64,000 nt of DNA from Streptomyces phaeofaciens (GTDB taxonomy: Bacteria; Actinomycetota; Actinomycetes; Streptomycetales; Streptomycetaceae), in NCBI RefSeq assembly GCF_014648915.1, contig NZ_BMSA01000015.1, positions 62,001 to 126,000 on the forward strand, in the 5' to 3' direction. Under the pieces are notes generated by a model. That model had not been told where the DNA came from, did no database searches, and was given only the letters and a program-made list of their open reading frames with translations. How positions within the stretch are numbered: the first letter of the stretch is position 1; each line of letters opens with the position of its first letter. Below are positions 1 through 8,468 of this stretch, one piece after another. A program made the translations under genes and the position numbers.

Positions 1-939
1 TCCGTCATGGTCCTCACCTACCCTCTGCGGCACTTCGAGGAGATCGCGATGGCCTACTCGTTCTCGCGGCCGTCGGCCAGACGGGCGGCCGGAGTGCTGT
101 CGCTGGAGCGGGTCACGGACGCCGGCGGATCGCGCGCCGCGGACACCCCCCGAGGCGACCTGTACGACCCGGTCACCGGGCTGCTCGCCCCCGCCGGACG
201 GCTCACCGCCGTGGTGTGCGGCGACCCGGACGCGGCGGGACGGCTGGCGGAACGGCTCGGCGGACATCCCGCGGAGCGCGGCCCGTCGGTCCTGCTGGGC
301 GGCGTACCGCTGGACGAACTGCCGCTGGACTGCGCGCGCACGGCCGTCCTCGTCCAGGACAAGGACCCGGTGCTGCTCTCCGGTTCCCTGCGCGACCTGC
401 TCGACGTACCCGACTCGGGTGACGTGGAGCCGGAAGCGGCGCTCACCGCCGCCCAGTGCGGGGACGTGCTGGAGGCGCTCGCCCAGGGCTCGCTGGACGC
501 CGACGATCCGATGGACGCCCTGATCACCGAGCGCGGCCGCTCGCTCTCCGGCGGCCAGCGGCAGCGGCTCGCCCTGGCCCGGTCGCTGCTCACGGACCCC
601 GAGGTGCTGGTCCTGGACGAACCCACCTCCGCCGTCGACTCGCACACCGAGGCGCGGATCGCCACCGGGGTCCGGTCTCTGCGGGCCGGGCGCACGACGG
701 TGGTCTTCACCTCGTCCCCGCTGCTGCTGGACCGCGCGGACCGGGTCGTCCTCGTGCACGAGGGCGAGGTCGCCGCGCTCGGTGTGCACCGCGAACTGCT
801 GCGCACCGAGCCCCGGTACCGGGCCGTGGTGACCCGTGAGACCGACGAAGAGGCCGCGCTGAGCGGCGCCTTGGTCGCGCTCGACGTGGACGGGGAGAAG
901 AAGCTGAACGAGCTGAAAGAGATCGAGGAGACGGCATGA
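1..939 (+). CDS. ABC exporter subunit 1, C-terminal part (5' truncated by window edge)
   Basis: This is the nucleotide-binding half of an ABC-type exporter. The reading frame is open from base 1, so the transmembrane domain lies upstream. The protein keeps a canonical signature (LSGGQRQRLALARSLL) and Walker B (VLVLDEPTS). Where Walker A should be it reads CGDPDAAGRLAERLGG, with no GxxGxGK lysine. The switch-histidine position reads VVFTSSP, with no His. Its stop overlaps the next start as ATGA, so it is translationally coupled to the second subunit. The two surely form a heterodimer in the membrane with one working composite ATP site. Substrate is unknown. The ATG near base 7 is internal and not a real start. 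Confidence 0.9.
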   Translation, partial: SVMVLTYPLRHFEEIAMAYSFSRPSARRAAGVLSLERVTDAGGSRAADTPRGDLYDPVTGLLAPAGRLTAVVCGDPDAAGRLAERLGGHPAERGPSVLLGGVPLDELPLDCARTAVLVQDKDPVLLSGSLRDLLDVPDSGDVEPEAALTAAQCGDVLEALAQGSLDADDPMDALITERGRSLSGGQRQRLALARSLLTDPEVLVLDEPTSAVDSHTEARIATGVRSLRAGRTTVVFTSSPLLLDRADRVVLVHEGEVAALGVHRELLRTEPRYRAVVTRETDEEAALSGALVALDVDGEKKLNELKEIEETA

Positions 940-2717
940 TCGGCGTGGCACCGCCCGCCTACGACCCGGCGGCACCGACGACGGCGAACACCCTGCCCGT
1001 CGGCGCCCCCGCGACCGTACGGGCCTACGTGGCCGAACTGTTGCGCCGACACCGCCGCGCCTTCGTCGTCCTCCTCCTCGTCAACACGGCCGCCACCGTG
1101 GCGTCCATGGTGGGCCCGTGGCTCCTGGGCGACCTGGTCGAACGGCTGTCGGACGGGGCGCGTGAACTCCATCTGGGGTTCACCACCACGCTGTTCGTGC
1201 TCGCGCTGGTCGTCCAGGCCGCCTTCGTGCGTCAGGTACGGCTGCGGGGCGCGATGCTCGGCGAGCGGATGCTGGCCGACCTGCGCGAGGACTTCCTCGT
1301 CCGGTCGGTACGGCTCCCGCCCGGCGTGCTGGAGCGGGCCGGGACGGGTGACCTGCTGTCCCGCATCACCACGGACATCGACCGGCTGGCCAACGCGATG
1401 CGCGAGGCCGTGCCCCAGCTGACGATCGGCGTGATGTGGGCGGGGCTGCTGCTCGGCGGGCTCGTCGTCATGGCGCCGCCGCTGGCGCCGGCCGTACTGG
1501 TCGCCGTGCCCCTGCTGGTGGCGGGCTGCCGCTGGTACTTCAAGCGGGCGCCCTCCGGCTACCGCTCGGAGGCCGCCGGCTACGCCGCCGTGGCCGCCGC
1601 CCTCGCCGAGACCGTGGACGCCGGGCACACCGTCGAGGCCCACCGCCTCGGCGACCGCCGCGTCGCCCTGTCCGAGCTGCGGATCCAGCAGTGGACCGCC
1701 TGGGAGCGCTACACCCTGTGGCTGCGTTCGATCCTCTTCCCGGTCATCAACCTCGTGCACGTCACGGTGCTGGGCTCGGTCCTCATGCTCGGCGGGGCGT
1801 TCGTCCTCCGGGGCTGGATCGACGTGGGCCAGCTGACCACGGGCGCGCTCCTGGCACAGATGCTCGTCGACCCGGTCAACCTCGTCCTGCGCTGGTACGA
1901 CGAACTGCAGGTGGCACAGGTGTCGCTGGCCCGCCTGGTCGGTGTGCGCGACATCGAGCCCGACGACGGGGACTCCGCGCTGGCCCCGGAGGGCCGGGAC
2001 GTGCTCGCCGACCGGGTCCACTTCGGCTACCGCGAAGGGGTCGACGTACTGCGCAAGGTGTCCCTGGAGGTCGCCCCCGGAACCCGGCTGGCGCTGGTCG
2101 GCCCCTCGGGCGCGGGCAAGTCCACGCTGGGCCGGCTCCTGGCCGGCATCTACGCGCCCCGGGACGGCCGGGTCACCCTCGGCGGTGCCGAGCTGTCCCG
2201 GATGACCGCCGAACGGGTCCGCTCCCATGTGGCGCTCGTCAACCAGGAGCACCACGTCTTCGTCGGCTCCCTGCGCGACAACCTGCGGCTGGCCCGGACC
2301 GGCGCCGAGGACGCCGAGCTCTGGGCCGCGCTCGGCGCCGTCGACGCGGACGGCTGGGCGCGCGCCCTGGACGACGGCCTGGACACCGAGGTCGGCTCGG
2401 GCGCGACCGCGCTCACCCCTGCGCAGGCCCAGCAGATCGCCCTGGCCCGGCTGGTCCTGGCGGACCCGCACACGCTGGTCCTGGACGAGGCGACCTCGCT
2501 GCTCGACCCGCGTGCCGCCCGGCACCTGGAACGGTCCCTCGCCCGGGTCCTGGACGGCCGCACGGTCGTCGCCATCGCCCACCGCCTGCACACGGCCCAC
2601 GACGCCGATGTCATCGCCGTCGTCGAGAACGGCCGGATCAGCGAGCTGGGCAGCCACACCGAGCTGGTGGCGGCGGACGGGGCGTACGCGGCGCTCTGGC
2701 GGTCCTGGCACGGGTGA
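936..2717 (+). CDS. ABC exporter subunit 2 (permease-ATPase)
   Basis: A full-length half-transporter of 593 aa. An N-terminal six-helix exporter domain covers about residues 30-330 (for example AFVVLLLVNTAATVASMVG and the late LVHVTVLGSVLMLGGAFVL). An ATPase domain covers about 345-590. Walker A (GPSGAGKST), Walker B plus glutamate (LVLDEATS) and switch His (AIAHRLH) are intact. The signature motif is degenerate (LTPAQAQQIALARL instead of LSGGQ). This is complementary to subunit 1, which has the good signature and lost Walker A. One consensus and one dead ATP site are therefore expected. The ATG overlaps the stop of subunit 1 by 4 bp. The family exports peptides, lipids or drugs, and nothing here tells which. 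Confidence 0.93.
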   Translation: MIGVAPPAYDPAAPTTANTLPVGAPATVRAYVAELLRRHRRAFVVLLLVNTAATVASMVGPWLLGDLVERLSDGARELHLGFTTTLFVLALVVQAAFVRQVRLRGAMLGERMLADLREDFLVRSVRLPPGVLERAGTGDLLSRITTDIDRLANAMREAVPQLTIGVMWAGLLLGGLVVMAPPLAPAVLVAVPLLVAGCRWYFKRAPSGYRSEAAGYAAVAAALAETVDAGHTVEAHRLGDRRVALSELRIQQWTAWERYTLWLRSILFPVINLVHVTVLGSVLMLGGAFVLRGWIDVGQLTTGALLAQMLVDPVNLVLRWYDELQVAQVSLARLVGVRDIEPDDGDSALAPEGRDVLADRVHFGYREGVDVLRKVSLEVAPGTRLALVGPSGAGKSTLGRLLAGIYAPRDGRVTLGGAELSRMTAERVRSHVALVNQEHHVFVGSLRDNLRLARTGAEDAELWAALGAVDADGWARALDDGLDTEVGSGATALTPAQAQQIALARLVLADPHTLVLDEATSLLDPRAARHLERSLARVLDGRTVVAIAHRLHTAHDADVIAVVENGRISELGSHTELVAADGAYAALWRSWHG

Positions 2718-3279
2718 TCGTCGCTGCACGGGAGCCGACCGTGTCACGGGTGACGGTCGCTGCACGGGTGACGACCGTGGCACGGGTGACGGTCCGGGCG
2801 CAGGTGACGGAGGTGGCGGGGCAGCGCCCGGCCCACGGCGGCAACCCGGCCCCGGCCGAGGCGCCGGTCGAGGCGCCGGTCGAGGCGCCGGTCGAGGCGC
2901 CGGTCGAGGCGCCGGTCGAGGCGCCGGTCGAGGCGCCGGTCGAGGCGCCGGTCGAGGCGCCGGTCGGGGTGTTGTTGCCCCGGGCGTCGGCCAGGGCGTC
3001 CGCCCAGATGCCGGCCGGGGCGTCGGACCCGCCGCCGTGAGCGTCCGGGTCGCCGCAGGTCGCCGCCCAGGTTCGGCGGTCCGGGCGGCGCGGGCGACCC
3101 CGGTCCTCGCCCTCTGGCGTTGCGCGGTGCCGAAGCGGGATGGAACGCTGGATACCGGCACCCGTGCCGGAGCAGGCCGGATTCCGTCCGGCGCACACCG
3201 TCCCCGGCCGGTGCCCCGTACGGCGGTGCCCCACCGCCGACCACGGTGAGAACGGGCCCGTCACCCCCTGGAGGTACCC
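2718..3279. other. 562-bp stretch without a confident gene
   Basis: It holds the 12-bp minisatellite and, at 3155-3170, a near-perfect palindrome (CCGGCAC, two bases, GTGCCGG). The very long minus-strand open frames here are a side effect of high GC and of the repeat. A GTG-started frame 2714-3040, coupled to the transporter, is the only candidate product. It has no convincing ribosome site, so it is not called as a gene. The last ~40 bp are the leader of the DUF5709 gene, with GGAGG at about 3270-3274. Confidence 0.6.
2858..2965. repeat. 12-bp minisatellite, nine perfect units
   Basis: Nine head-to-tail identical copies of GAGGCGCCGGTC. The unit length is a multiple of three. In the frame that begins with a GTG at 2714 (overlapping the ABC stop as GTGA) the array reads (EAPV)9 inside a possible 108-aa product ending at 3040. 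Just upstream (2740-2810) there are looser repeats of CACGGGTGACGG. Perfect identity of all units implies recent expansion or ongoing slippage. Confidence 0.95.
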
Positions 3280-3750
3280 GTGAACAGCGCCGACGGATGG
3301 GGGGACGACGTCTACCAGCCCGACTCCTCCGACATCCAGGAGGACACGGGACTGCTCGACGCGGAGGACACGCTCGTGGACGACGGCGTCGAGGACCCCC
3401 TCGATCGCGGCTGGTCCCCTCCGGAGCGGCCCTGGGCCGTGGAACGCGCCGGGGTGACGGCCGCCGAGCGCCAGGAGGGCGAGACCCTCGACCAGCGGCT
3501 CGCGGAGGAGGTGCCCGAGCTGGCCGTACCCGACGGGGACGGTCTCGGCGACTGCGACGGCAGCGACGGAGAACTCCTCGACAACGAGGTCGGCGCGGTC
3601 CGCTCCGGCCGGCTCGTGGCCCCGGACGAGGGCACCCACGAGGACGAGGAGAGCGCGTTGATCGCCACGGACGTCGGGATCGACGGCGCGGCCGCCTCCG
3701 CCGAGGAAGCCGCCATGCACATCGTCGACGAGGACACCCTGTCCGGCTGA
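3280..3750 (+). CDS. DUF5709 family acidic protein
   Basis: A 156-aa, very acidic soluble protein. It opens with DDVYQPDSSDIQEDTG, continues with LDDGVEDPLDRGWSPPERP-like spacing, and ends EEAAMHIVDE, which is the pattern of the DUF5709 family of actinobacteria. No function is known for that family. The GTG start is chosen because a clear GGAGG lies six bases upstream. There is no signal peptide, membrane segment or cysteine motif. It stands alone before the L31 paralogue, 42 bp away and in the same direction. Confidence 0.8.
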   Translation: MNSADGWGDDVYQPDSSDIQEDTGLLDAEDTLVDDGVEDPLDRGWSPPERPWAVERAGVTAAERQEGETLDQRLAEEVPELAVPDGDGLGDCDGSDGELLDNEVGAVRSGRLVAPDEGTHEDEESALIATDVGIDGAAASAEEAAMHIVDEDTLSG

Positions 3751-3792
3751 TCCGGCCACCCCCGGTCCGCCGCCGACGCACGAGGAGCACCC

Positions 3793-4059
3793 ATGCAGCA
3801 GGAGACACACCCCGACTACCACCCGGTCGTCTTCCGCGACCGCGCCGCCGGCTACGCCTTCCTGACCCGGTCCACCGCGACCAGCGAGCGGACCATCGAG
3901 TGGGACGACGGCGAGACCTACCCGGTCGTGGACGTGGAGATCTCCTCGGAGAGCCACCCGTTCTACACCGGCAAGGCGCGCACGGTGGACACGGAGGGCC
4001 GTATCGCCGCCTTCGAGCGGCGTTACGGCGAGGGCGAGAACAAAGGCGACGGCGGCTGA
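3793..4059 (+). CDS. rpmE2: 50S ribosomal protein L31, type B (zinc-free paralogue)
   Basis: An 88-aa protein with the type-B L31 pattern (HPDYHPVVFRD, SHPFYTGK, then ...VDTEGRIAAFERRYG). It has none of the CxxC zinc ligands of classical L31. In Streptomyces and Bacillus such C-minus paralogues replace the zinc form in ribosomes when zinc is scarce, usually under Zur control. I see no AT-rich Zur-type palindrome in the 42 bp upstream, so either it is co-transcribed with the DUF5709 gene or the operator is further away. GAGGAG lies 5-10 bp before the ATG. A hairpin follows the stop. Confidence 0.92.
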   Translation: MQQETHPDYHPVVFRDRAAGYAFLTRSTATSERTIEWDDGETYPVVDVEISSESHPFYTGKARTVDTEGRIAAFERRYGEGENKGDGG

Positions 4060-4065
4060 GCCACC

Positions 4066-4097
4066 GCGGCGGGCGGGCATCGGACGACGCCCGCCGC
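4066..4097. terminator. Bidirectional hairpin between L31 and the convergent hydrolase-like gene
   Basis: GCGGCGGGCG pairs perfectly with CGCCCGCCGC over a 12-nt loop (10-bp stem). It sits between the stop of the L31 gene (4059) and the end of the minus-strand gene (4107), so it can serve both. There is no T-tract, which is usual in Streptomyces. Confidence 0.7.
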
Positions 4098-4106
4098 CCG
4101 CGGGAC

Positions 4107-4901
4107 TCAGATCACGTTCAGGGCCGCCGCGGCACCCACTCCCCCGAGCACCATGAACACCGGCATCAGCACCTTCAGCTCGACCCAGCTGCCGGCCCGG
4201 AACCGCATCGCCTTCGGCGGACCGATCGGGTACCAGCGCTTGCGCCCGATCGGGATGGGCCACAGGACCGGGCAGCCCGACACGGTCAGCGCGTCCCCGA
4301 TGTCGTGCACCAGGGCACCCAGCAGGATCGGCAGCCCCAGCCACAGGTACTCCTGGCCGGGCTGGGTGAACAGCCAGTCCGAGCCGTTGCCCGGCTTGTC
4401 CAGGACGCCGGCCAGGATCCAGGCGCTGGTCGCGGCCAGCAGCCACACCAGCACATCGCTGCTGGAGCCTCGCGCGGCCCGCCACAGCAGGCCCTCGATC
4501 GCCAGCACCATGTGCACGAAGAGGAGGGCGAGGACCGCCCAGCGGCCGCCGACGATCGCCAGCGCCGAGGCGCCCCCGCCGATCATCACCGCCCAGAGCC
4601 AGGTGTGCGTGAGGGTGCGGTGCCCGCCGGAGCGGCGCGGGTCGCCCTGCTTCCTGGTCGCCTTGTAGACGGCGTAGGAGAGCTTGTCCACGATCTCGCA
4701 GAGCCATCGCGAGACGGGTCCGAAGGCGCGGGAGATGGTCGCGGCCTTGTGGTCGAGATCGGGAGCGAGCGCGGCACCGGCGCTGATCAGCGCGCCGGCG
4801 AGCAGAACCGGCCAGGGCATCGTGTGCCCGGCCGCCGCTGCCGCGGCTCCGACGCCGAGCCAGGCGGCGGCGCCCGACAGTGAGTGTGCTGGTCCCATCA
4901 T
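4107..4901 (-). CDS. YdjM/LexA-regulated-type membrane-bound metal-dependent hydrolase
   Basis: About 264 aa with several hydrophobic helices (LLAGALISAGAALAPDLD, LLFVHMVLAIEGLLW, YLWLGLPILLGALVHDIGD). The family motifs are visible: DLDHKAATISR near the first helix, GGHRTLTHTW, and a late LVHDIGDALT. These give the D/H ligands of the YdjM-type inner-membrane hydrolase family (DUF457), whose substrate is not known. The start is uncertain. MMGPAHSLSG is taken at 4901; an ATG at 4919 has GAGGA directly against it. It diverges from the helicase gene and ends back-to-back with the L31 gene across a shared hairpin. Confidence 0.8.
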   Translation of the reverse strand: MMGPAHSLSGAAAWLGVGAAAAAAGHTMPWPVLLAGALISAGAALAPDLDHKAATISRAFGPVSRWLCEIVDKLSYAVYKATRKQGDPRRSGGHRTLTHTWLWAVMIGGGASALAIVGGRWAVLALLFVHMVLAIEGLLWRAARGSSSDVLVWLLAATSAWILAGVLDKPGNGSDWLFTQPGQEYLWLGLPILLGALVHDIGDALTVSGCPVLWPIPIGRKRWYPIGPPKAMRFRAGSWVELKVLMPVFMVLGGVGAAAALNVI

Positions 4902-5034
4902 GGCCGTTGCCCGCCCCATTCCTCGTGTGCCGCTGTCCAGTTGACCGGGTGCGATGACGCTCGGTCGGCGACACAGCGTAGCTGCCGTGATCTTCGGTCC
5001 GGCAGCCGATTCCCCCATCGGGCGTGCGGACAGG

Positions 5035-5040
5035 CAAGAT
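5035..5040 (+). promoter_or_regulatory. Candidate -10 element for a leaderless helicase mRNA
   Basis: CAAGAT stands six bases before the GTG of the helicase gene and no Shine-Dalgarno sequence is present there. This spacing would place the transcript start at the GTG itself. The -35 region is poor (TTCCCC at 5010-5015, long spacing), so the call is tentative. Confidence 0.3.
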
Positions 5041-5046
5041 GGGTTC

Positions 5047-7560
5047 GTGACCCTCATCGATCAGTTGCCGCCTACCGCAGATCCCGACGCCCTGTACGAA
5101 GCCTTCGAGTCCTGGGCGCAGGAGCGCGGTCTCACGCTCTACCCCCATCAGGAGGAGGCGCTGATCGAGGCGGTCTCCGGCGCGAACGTGATCGTGTCGA
5201 CGCCCACCGGCTCCGGCAAGAGCATGATCGCGGCAGGTGCACACTTCGCGGCGCTCGCCCGGGACGAGGTCACCTTCTACACGGCTCCGATCAAGGCGCT
5301 GGTGTCGGAGAAGTTCTTCGAGCTGTGCAAGATCTTCGGCACCGAGAACGTCGGCATGCTGACCGGCGACGCGTCCGTCAACTCCGACGCCCCGGTCATC
5401 TGCTGCACCGCCGAGGTGCTCGCCTCGATCGCGCTGCGCGACGGGAAGAACGCGGACGTCGGCCAGGTCGTCATGGACGAGTTCCACTTCTATGCCGAGG
5501 GCGACCGCGGCTGGGCCTGGCAGATCCCCATCCTGGAGCTGCCGCAGGCACAGTTCGTCCTCATGTCCGCGACCCTCGGTGACGTGTCCTTCTTCGAGAA
5601 GGACCTCACCCGGCGCACCGGCCGCCCCACCTCGGTCGTCCGCTCGGCCAACCGGCCCGTACCGCTGTCGTACGAGTACCTGTACACCCCGATGACCGAG
5701 ACGCTCACCGACCTGCTGGCGACGAAGCAGGCTCCCGTCTACATCGTGCACTTCACGCAGGCGCAGGCCGTGGAGCGGGCGCAGGCGCTGATGAGCATCA
5801 ACATGTGCTCGCGCGAGGAGAAGGAGCAGATCGCCGAGCTGATCGGCAACTTCCGCTTCACCACGAAGTTCGGCCGCAACCTGTCGCGTTACGTACGCCA
5901 CGGCATCGGCGTCCACCACGCCGGCATGCTGCCCAAGTACCGGCGCCTGGTGGAGAAGCTCGCCCAGGCCGGTCTGCTGAAGGTGATCTGCGGGACGGAC
6001 ACGCTCGGCGTCGGTGTCAACGTGCCCATCCGCACGGTGCTGTTCACGGCGCTGACGAAGTACGACGGCAACCGGGTGCGCACCCTCCGGGCCCGGGAGT
6101 TCCACCAGATCGCGGGCCGGGCCGGGCGGGCCGGCTTCGACACGGCGGGTTACGTGGTCGCGCAGGCGCCCGAGCACGTCATCGAGAACGAGAAGGCGCT
6201 CTCGAAGGCGGGCGACGACCCGAAGAAGCGCCGCAAGGTGGTCCGCAAGAAGGCGCCGGAGGGCTTCGTCGCCTGGACGGAGAACACGTTCGAGAAGCTC
6301 ATCGAGTCGGATCCGGAACCGCTGACGTCGCGTTTCCGGGTGACGCACACGATGCTGCTGTCGGTGATCGCCCGGCCCGGAAACGCCTTCGAGGCGATGC
6401 GTCATCTGCTGGAGGACAACCACGAGCCGCGCCGGCAGCAGCTGCGGCACATCCGGCGCGCCATCGCGATCTACCGTTCGCTGCTGGACGGCGGGATCGT
6501 GGAGAAGCTCGACGAGCCGGACGCCACGGGCCGTATCGTCCGTCTCACCGTGGACCTTCAGCAGGACTTCGCGCTGAACCAGCCGCTGTCCACCTTCGCG
6601 CTGGCCGCGTTCGAGCTGCTGGACCCGGAGTCGCCGTCGTACGCGCTGGACATGGTCTCCGTGGTGGAGTCCACGCTGGACGACCCGCGGCAGATCCTCG
6701 CCGCCCAGCAGAACAAGGCGCGCGGCGAGGCCGTGGCCGCGATGAAGGCGGACGGCGTCGAGTACGAGGAGCGCATGGAGCGGCTCCAGGACGTCACGTA
6801 CCCGAAGCCCCTGGAGGAACTCCTCTTCCACGCCTACAACACGTACCGCAAGAGCCACCCGTGGGTGGGCGACCATCCGCTGTCGCCGAAGTCCGTCATC
6901 CGCGACATGTACGAGCGGGCGATGTCCTTCACGGAGCTGGTGTCCCACTACGAGCTGGCCCGTACCGAGGGCATCGTGCTGCGGTACCTGGCCAGCGCCT
7001 ACAAGGCTCTCGACCACACCGTGCCGGACGACCTCAAGTCCGAGGATCTCCAGGATCTGATCGAGTGGCTGGGCGAGATGGTGCGCCAGGTCGACTCCAG
7101 TCTGCTGGACGAGTGGGAGCAGCTGGCCAACCCGGAGGAGATGACCGCCGAGCAGGCCCAGGAGAAGGCCGACGAGGTCAAGCCGGTCACCGCCAACGCG
7201 CGCGCCTTCCGGGTCCTGGTCCGCAACGCGATGTTCCGCCGCGTCGAGCTGGCCGCTCTCGACCAGGTAGGGGTACTGGGCGAGATGGACGCCGAGTCCG
7301 GGTGGGACGCGGACGCGTGGGGCGAGGCGATGGACAAGTACTGGGACGAGTACGACGACCTGAGCACCGGCCCGGACGCGCGCGGTCCCAAGCTGCTCGT
7401 CATCCAGGAGGAGCCGCAGAACAGCCTGTGGCGTGTCCGCCAGATCTTCGACGACCCGAACGACGACCACGACTGGGCCATCAGCGCGGAGATCGACCTC
7501 ACGGCCTCCGACGCGGAGGGCCGGGCGGTCGTCCGCGTCACCGATGTCGGCCAGCTGTGA
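5047..7560 (+). CDS. Ski2-like DEAD/DEAH-box helicase with DUF3516 C-terminus
   Basis: An 837-aa superfamily 2 helicase. Walker A TPTGSGKS is at about residues 52-59, motif II DEFH is at 144-147 (the DExH form), motif III is MSATLGD, and motif VI is HQIAGRAGRAGFD. The second RecA domain includes ICGTDTLGVGVNVPIRTV. The last ~400 residues match the actinobacterial DUF3516 extension (for example TFEKLIESDPEPLTSRFRVTH). RNA processing or decay is the likely role by family. The GTG start is preferred over an upstream ATG because the downstream sequence begins the conserved region and a -10-like element abuts it. The thioesterase gene follows 31 bp later in the same direction. Confidence 0.92.
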   Translation: MTLIDQLPPTADPDALYEAFESWAQERGLTLYPHQEEALIEAVSGANVIVSTPTGSGKSMIAAGAHFAALARDEVTFYTAPIKALVSEKFFELCKIFGTENVGMLTGDASVNSDAPVICCTAEVLASIALRDGKNADVGQVVMDEFHFYAEGDRGWAWQIPILELPQAQFVLMSATLGDVSFFEKDLTRRTGRPTSVVRSANRPVPLSYEYLYTPMTETLTDLLATKQAPVYIVHFTQAQAVERAQALMSINMCSREEKEQIAELIGNFRFTTKFGRNLSRYVRHGIGVHHAGMLPKYRRLVEKLAQAGLLKVICGTDTLGVGVNVPIRTVLFTALTKYDGNRVRTLRAREFHQIAGRAGRAGFDTAGYVVAQAPEHVIENEKALSKAGDDPKKRRKVVRKKAPEGFVAWTENTFEKLIESDPEPLTSRFRVTHTMLLSVIARPGNAFEAMRHLLEDNHEPRRQQLRHIRRAIAIYRSLLDGGIVEKLDEPDATGRIVRLTVDLQQDFALNQPLSTFALAAFELLDPESPSYALDMVSVVESTLDDPRQILAAQQNKARGEAVAAMKADGVEYEERMERLQDVTYPKPLEELLFHAYNTYRKSHPWVGDHPLSPKSVIRDMYERAMSFTELVSHYELARTEGIVLRYLASAYKALDHTVPDDLKSEDLQDLIEWLGEMVRQVDSSLLDEWEQLANPEEMTAEQAQEKADEVKPVTANARAFRVLVRNAMFRRVELAALDQVGVLGEMDAESGWDADAWGEAMDKYWDEYDDLSTGPDARGPKLLVIQEEPQNSLWRVRQIFDDPNDDHDWAISAEIDLTASDAEGRAVVRVTDVGQL

Positions 7561-7591
7561 CGACAGCGCCACGCACAGGAGAAGCACACCG

Positions 7592-8458
7592 ATGACGAAT
7601 CCGGCCGAGAGGCTTGTCGACCTGCTCGACCTGGAGCAGATCGAGGTCAACATCTTCCGCGGCCGCAGCCCGCAGGAGTCCCTGCAAAGGGTCTTCGGCG
7701 GGCAGGTGGCGGGCCAGGCGCTGGTCGCGGCCGGCCGGACCACCGACGGCGACCGGCCGGTGCACTCGCTGCACGCGTACTTCCTGCGGCCCGGCCGGCC
7801 CGGTGTGCCGATCGTGTACCAGGTCGAGCGGGTGCGGGACGGGCGGTCGTTCACGACCCGCCGGGTCACGGCGGTGCAGCAGGGGCGCACGATCTTCAAT
7901 CTCACCGCCTCCTTTCACAAGCCTGAGGAAGGTCCTTTCGAGCACCAGCTGCCGCCCGCGCGTGAGGTCCCGGACCCGGAGTCCCTGCCGACGGTCGTGG
8001 AGGAGATCCGGGAGCATCTGGGCGCCCTGCCCGAGCAGTTGGAGCGGATGGCGCGCCGTCAGCCCTTCGACATCCGGTACGCCGACCGACTGCGCTGGAG
8101 CGAAGAGGACGTCAAGGACGCCGAGCCGCGCAGCGCGGTGTGGATGCGCGCGGTCGGACCGCTCGGGGACGATCCGCTGGTGCACACCTGCGCGCTCACG
8201 TACGCCAGTGACATGACCCTCCTGGACGCCGTCCGGCTGCCGGTGGAACCGCTGTGGGGTCCGCGGAACTTCGACATGGCGTCGCTGGACCACGCGATGT
8301 GGTTCCACCGTCCGTTCCGCGCGGACGAGTGGTTCCTGTACGACCAGGAGTCGCCGATCGCGACGGGCGGCCGCGGGCTGGCCCGTGGGCGCATCTACGA
8401 CCTTCGGGGGCGGCTGCTGGTGTCGGTCGTGCAGGAGGGCTTGTTCCGGGCGCTGTGA
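7592..8458 (+). CDS. tesB: Acyl-CoA thioesterase II (TesB-like)
   Basis: A 288-aa double-hotdog protein that hydrolyses acyl-CoA to free acid and CoA in the cytosol. Motifs include FGGQVAGQALVAAGRTT in the first hotdog, RSFTTRRVTAVQQG, then YASDMTLLDA with the conserved Asp of the catalytic network. MASLDHAMWFHRPFRADEW follows in the second hotdog, and the protein ends with SVVQEGLFR. Length and order match the family. CAGGAG lies ten bases before the ATG. It probably shares a transcript with the upstream helicase. Its end nearly touches the end of the convergent DUF6397 gene. Confidence 0.93.
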   Translation: MTNPAERLVDLLDLEQIEVNIFRGRSPQESLQRVFGGQVAGQALVAAGRTTDGDRPVHSLHAYFLRPGRPGVPIVYQVERVRDGRSFTTRRVTAVQQGRTIFNLTASFHKPEEGPFEHQLPPAREVPDPESLPTVVEEIREHLGALPEQLERMARRQPFDIRYADRLRWSEEDVKDAEPRSAVWMRAVGPLGDDPLVHTCALTYASDMTLLDAVRLPVEPLWGPRNFDMASLDHAMWFHRPFRADEWFLYDQESPIATGGRGLARGRIYDLRGRLLVSVVQEGLFRAL

Positions 8459-8468
8459 GTCCGGTGGA

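Noticed and set aside
2858..2965. Possible CRISPR array
   Set aside because: The units are 12 bp and contiguous with no spacers. The same applies to the 15-bp array at 10996-11075 and the 30-bp array at 25751. No cas genes are present.
54..7905. Very long minus-strand open frames (over 1,000 and over 1,700 codons) across the ABC, L31 and helicase genes
   Set aside because: They are antisense to clear gene families, have poor codon-position bias and low-complexity P/R/S/T composition, and arise because stop codons are rare at this GC content.
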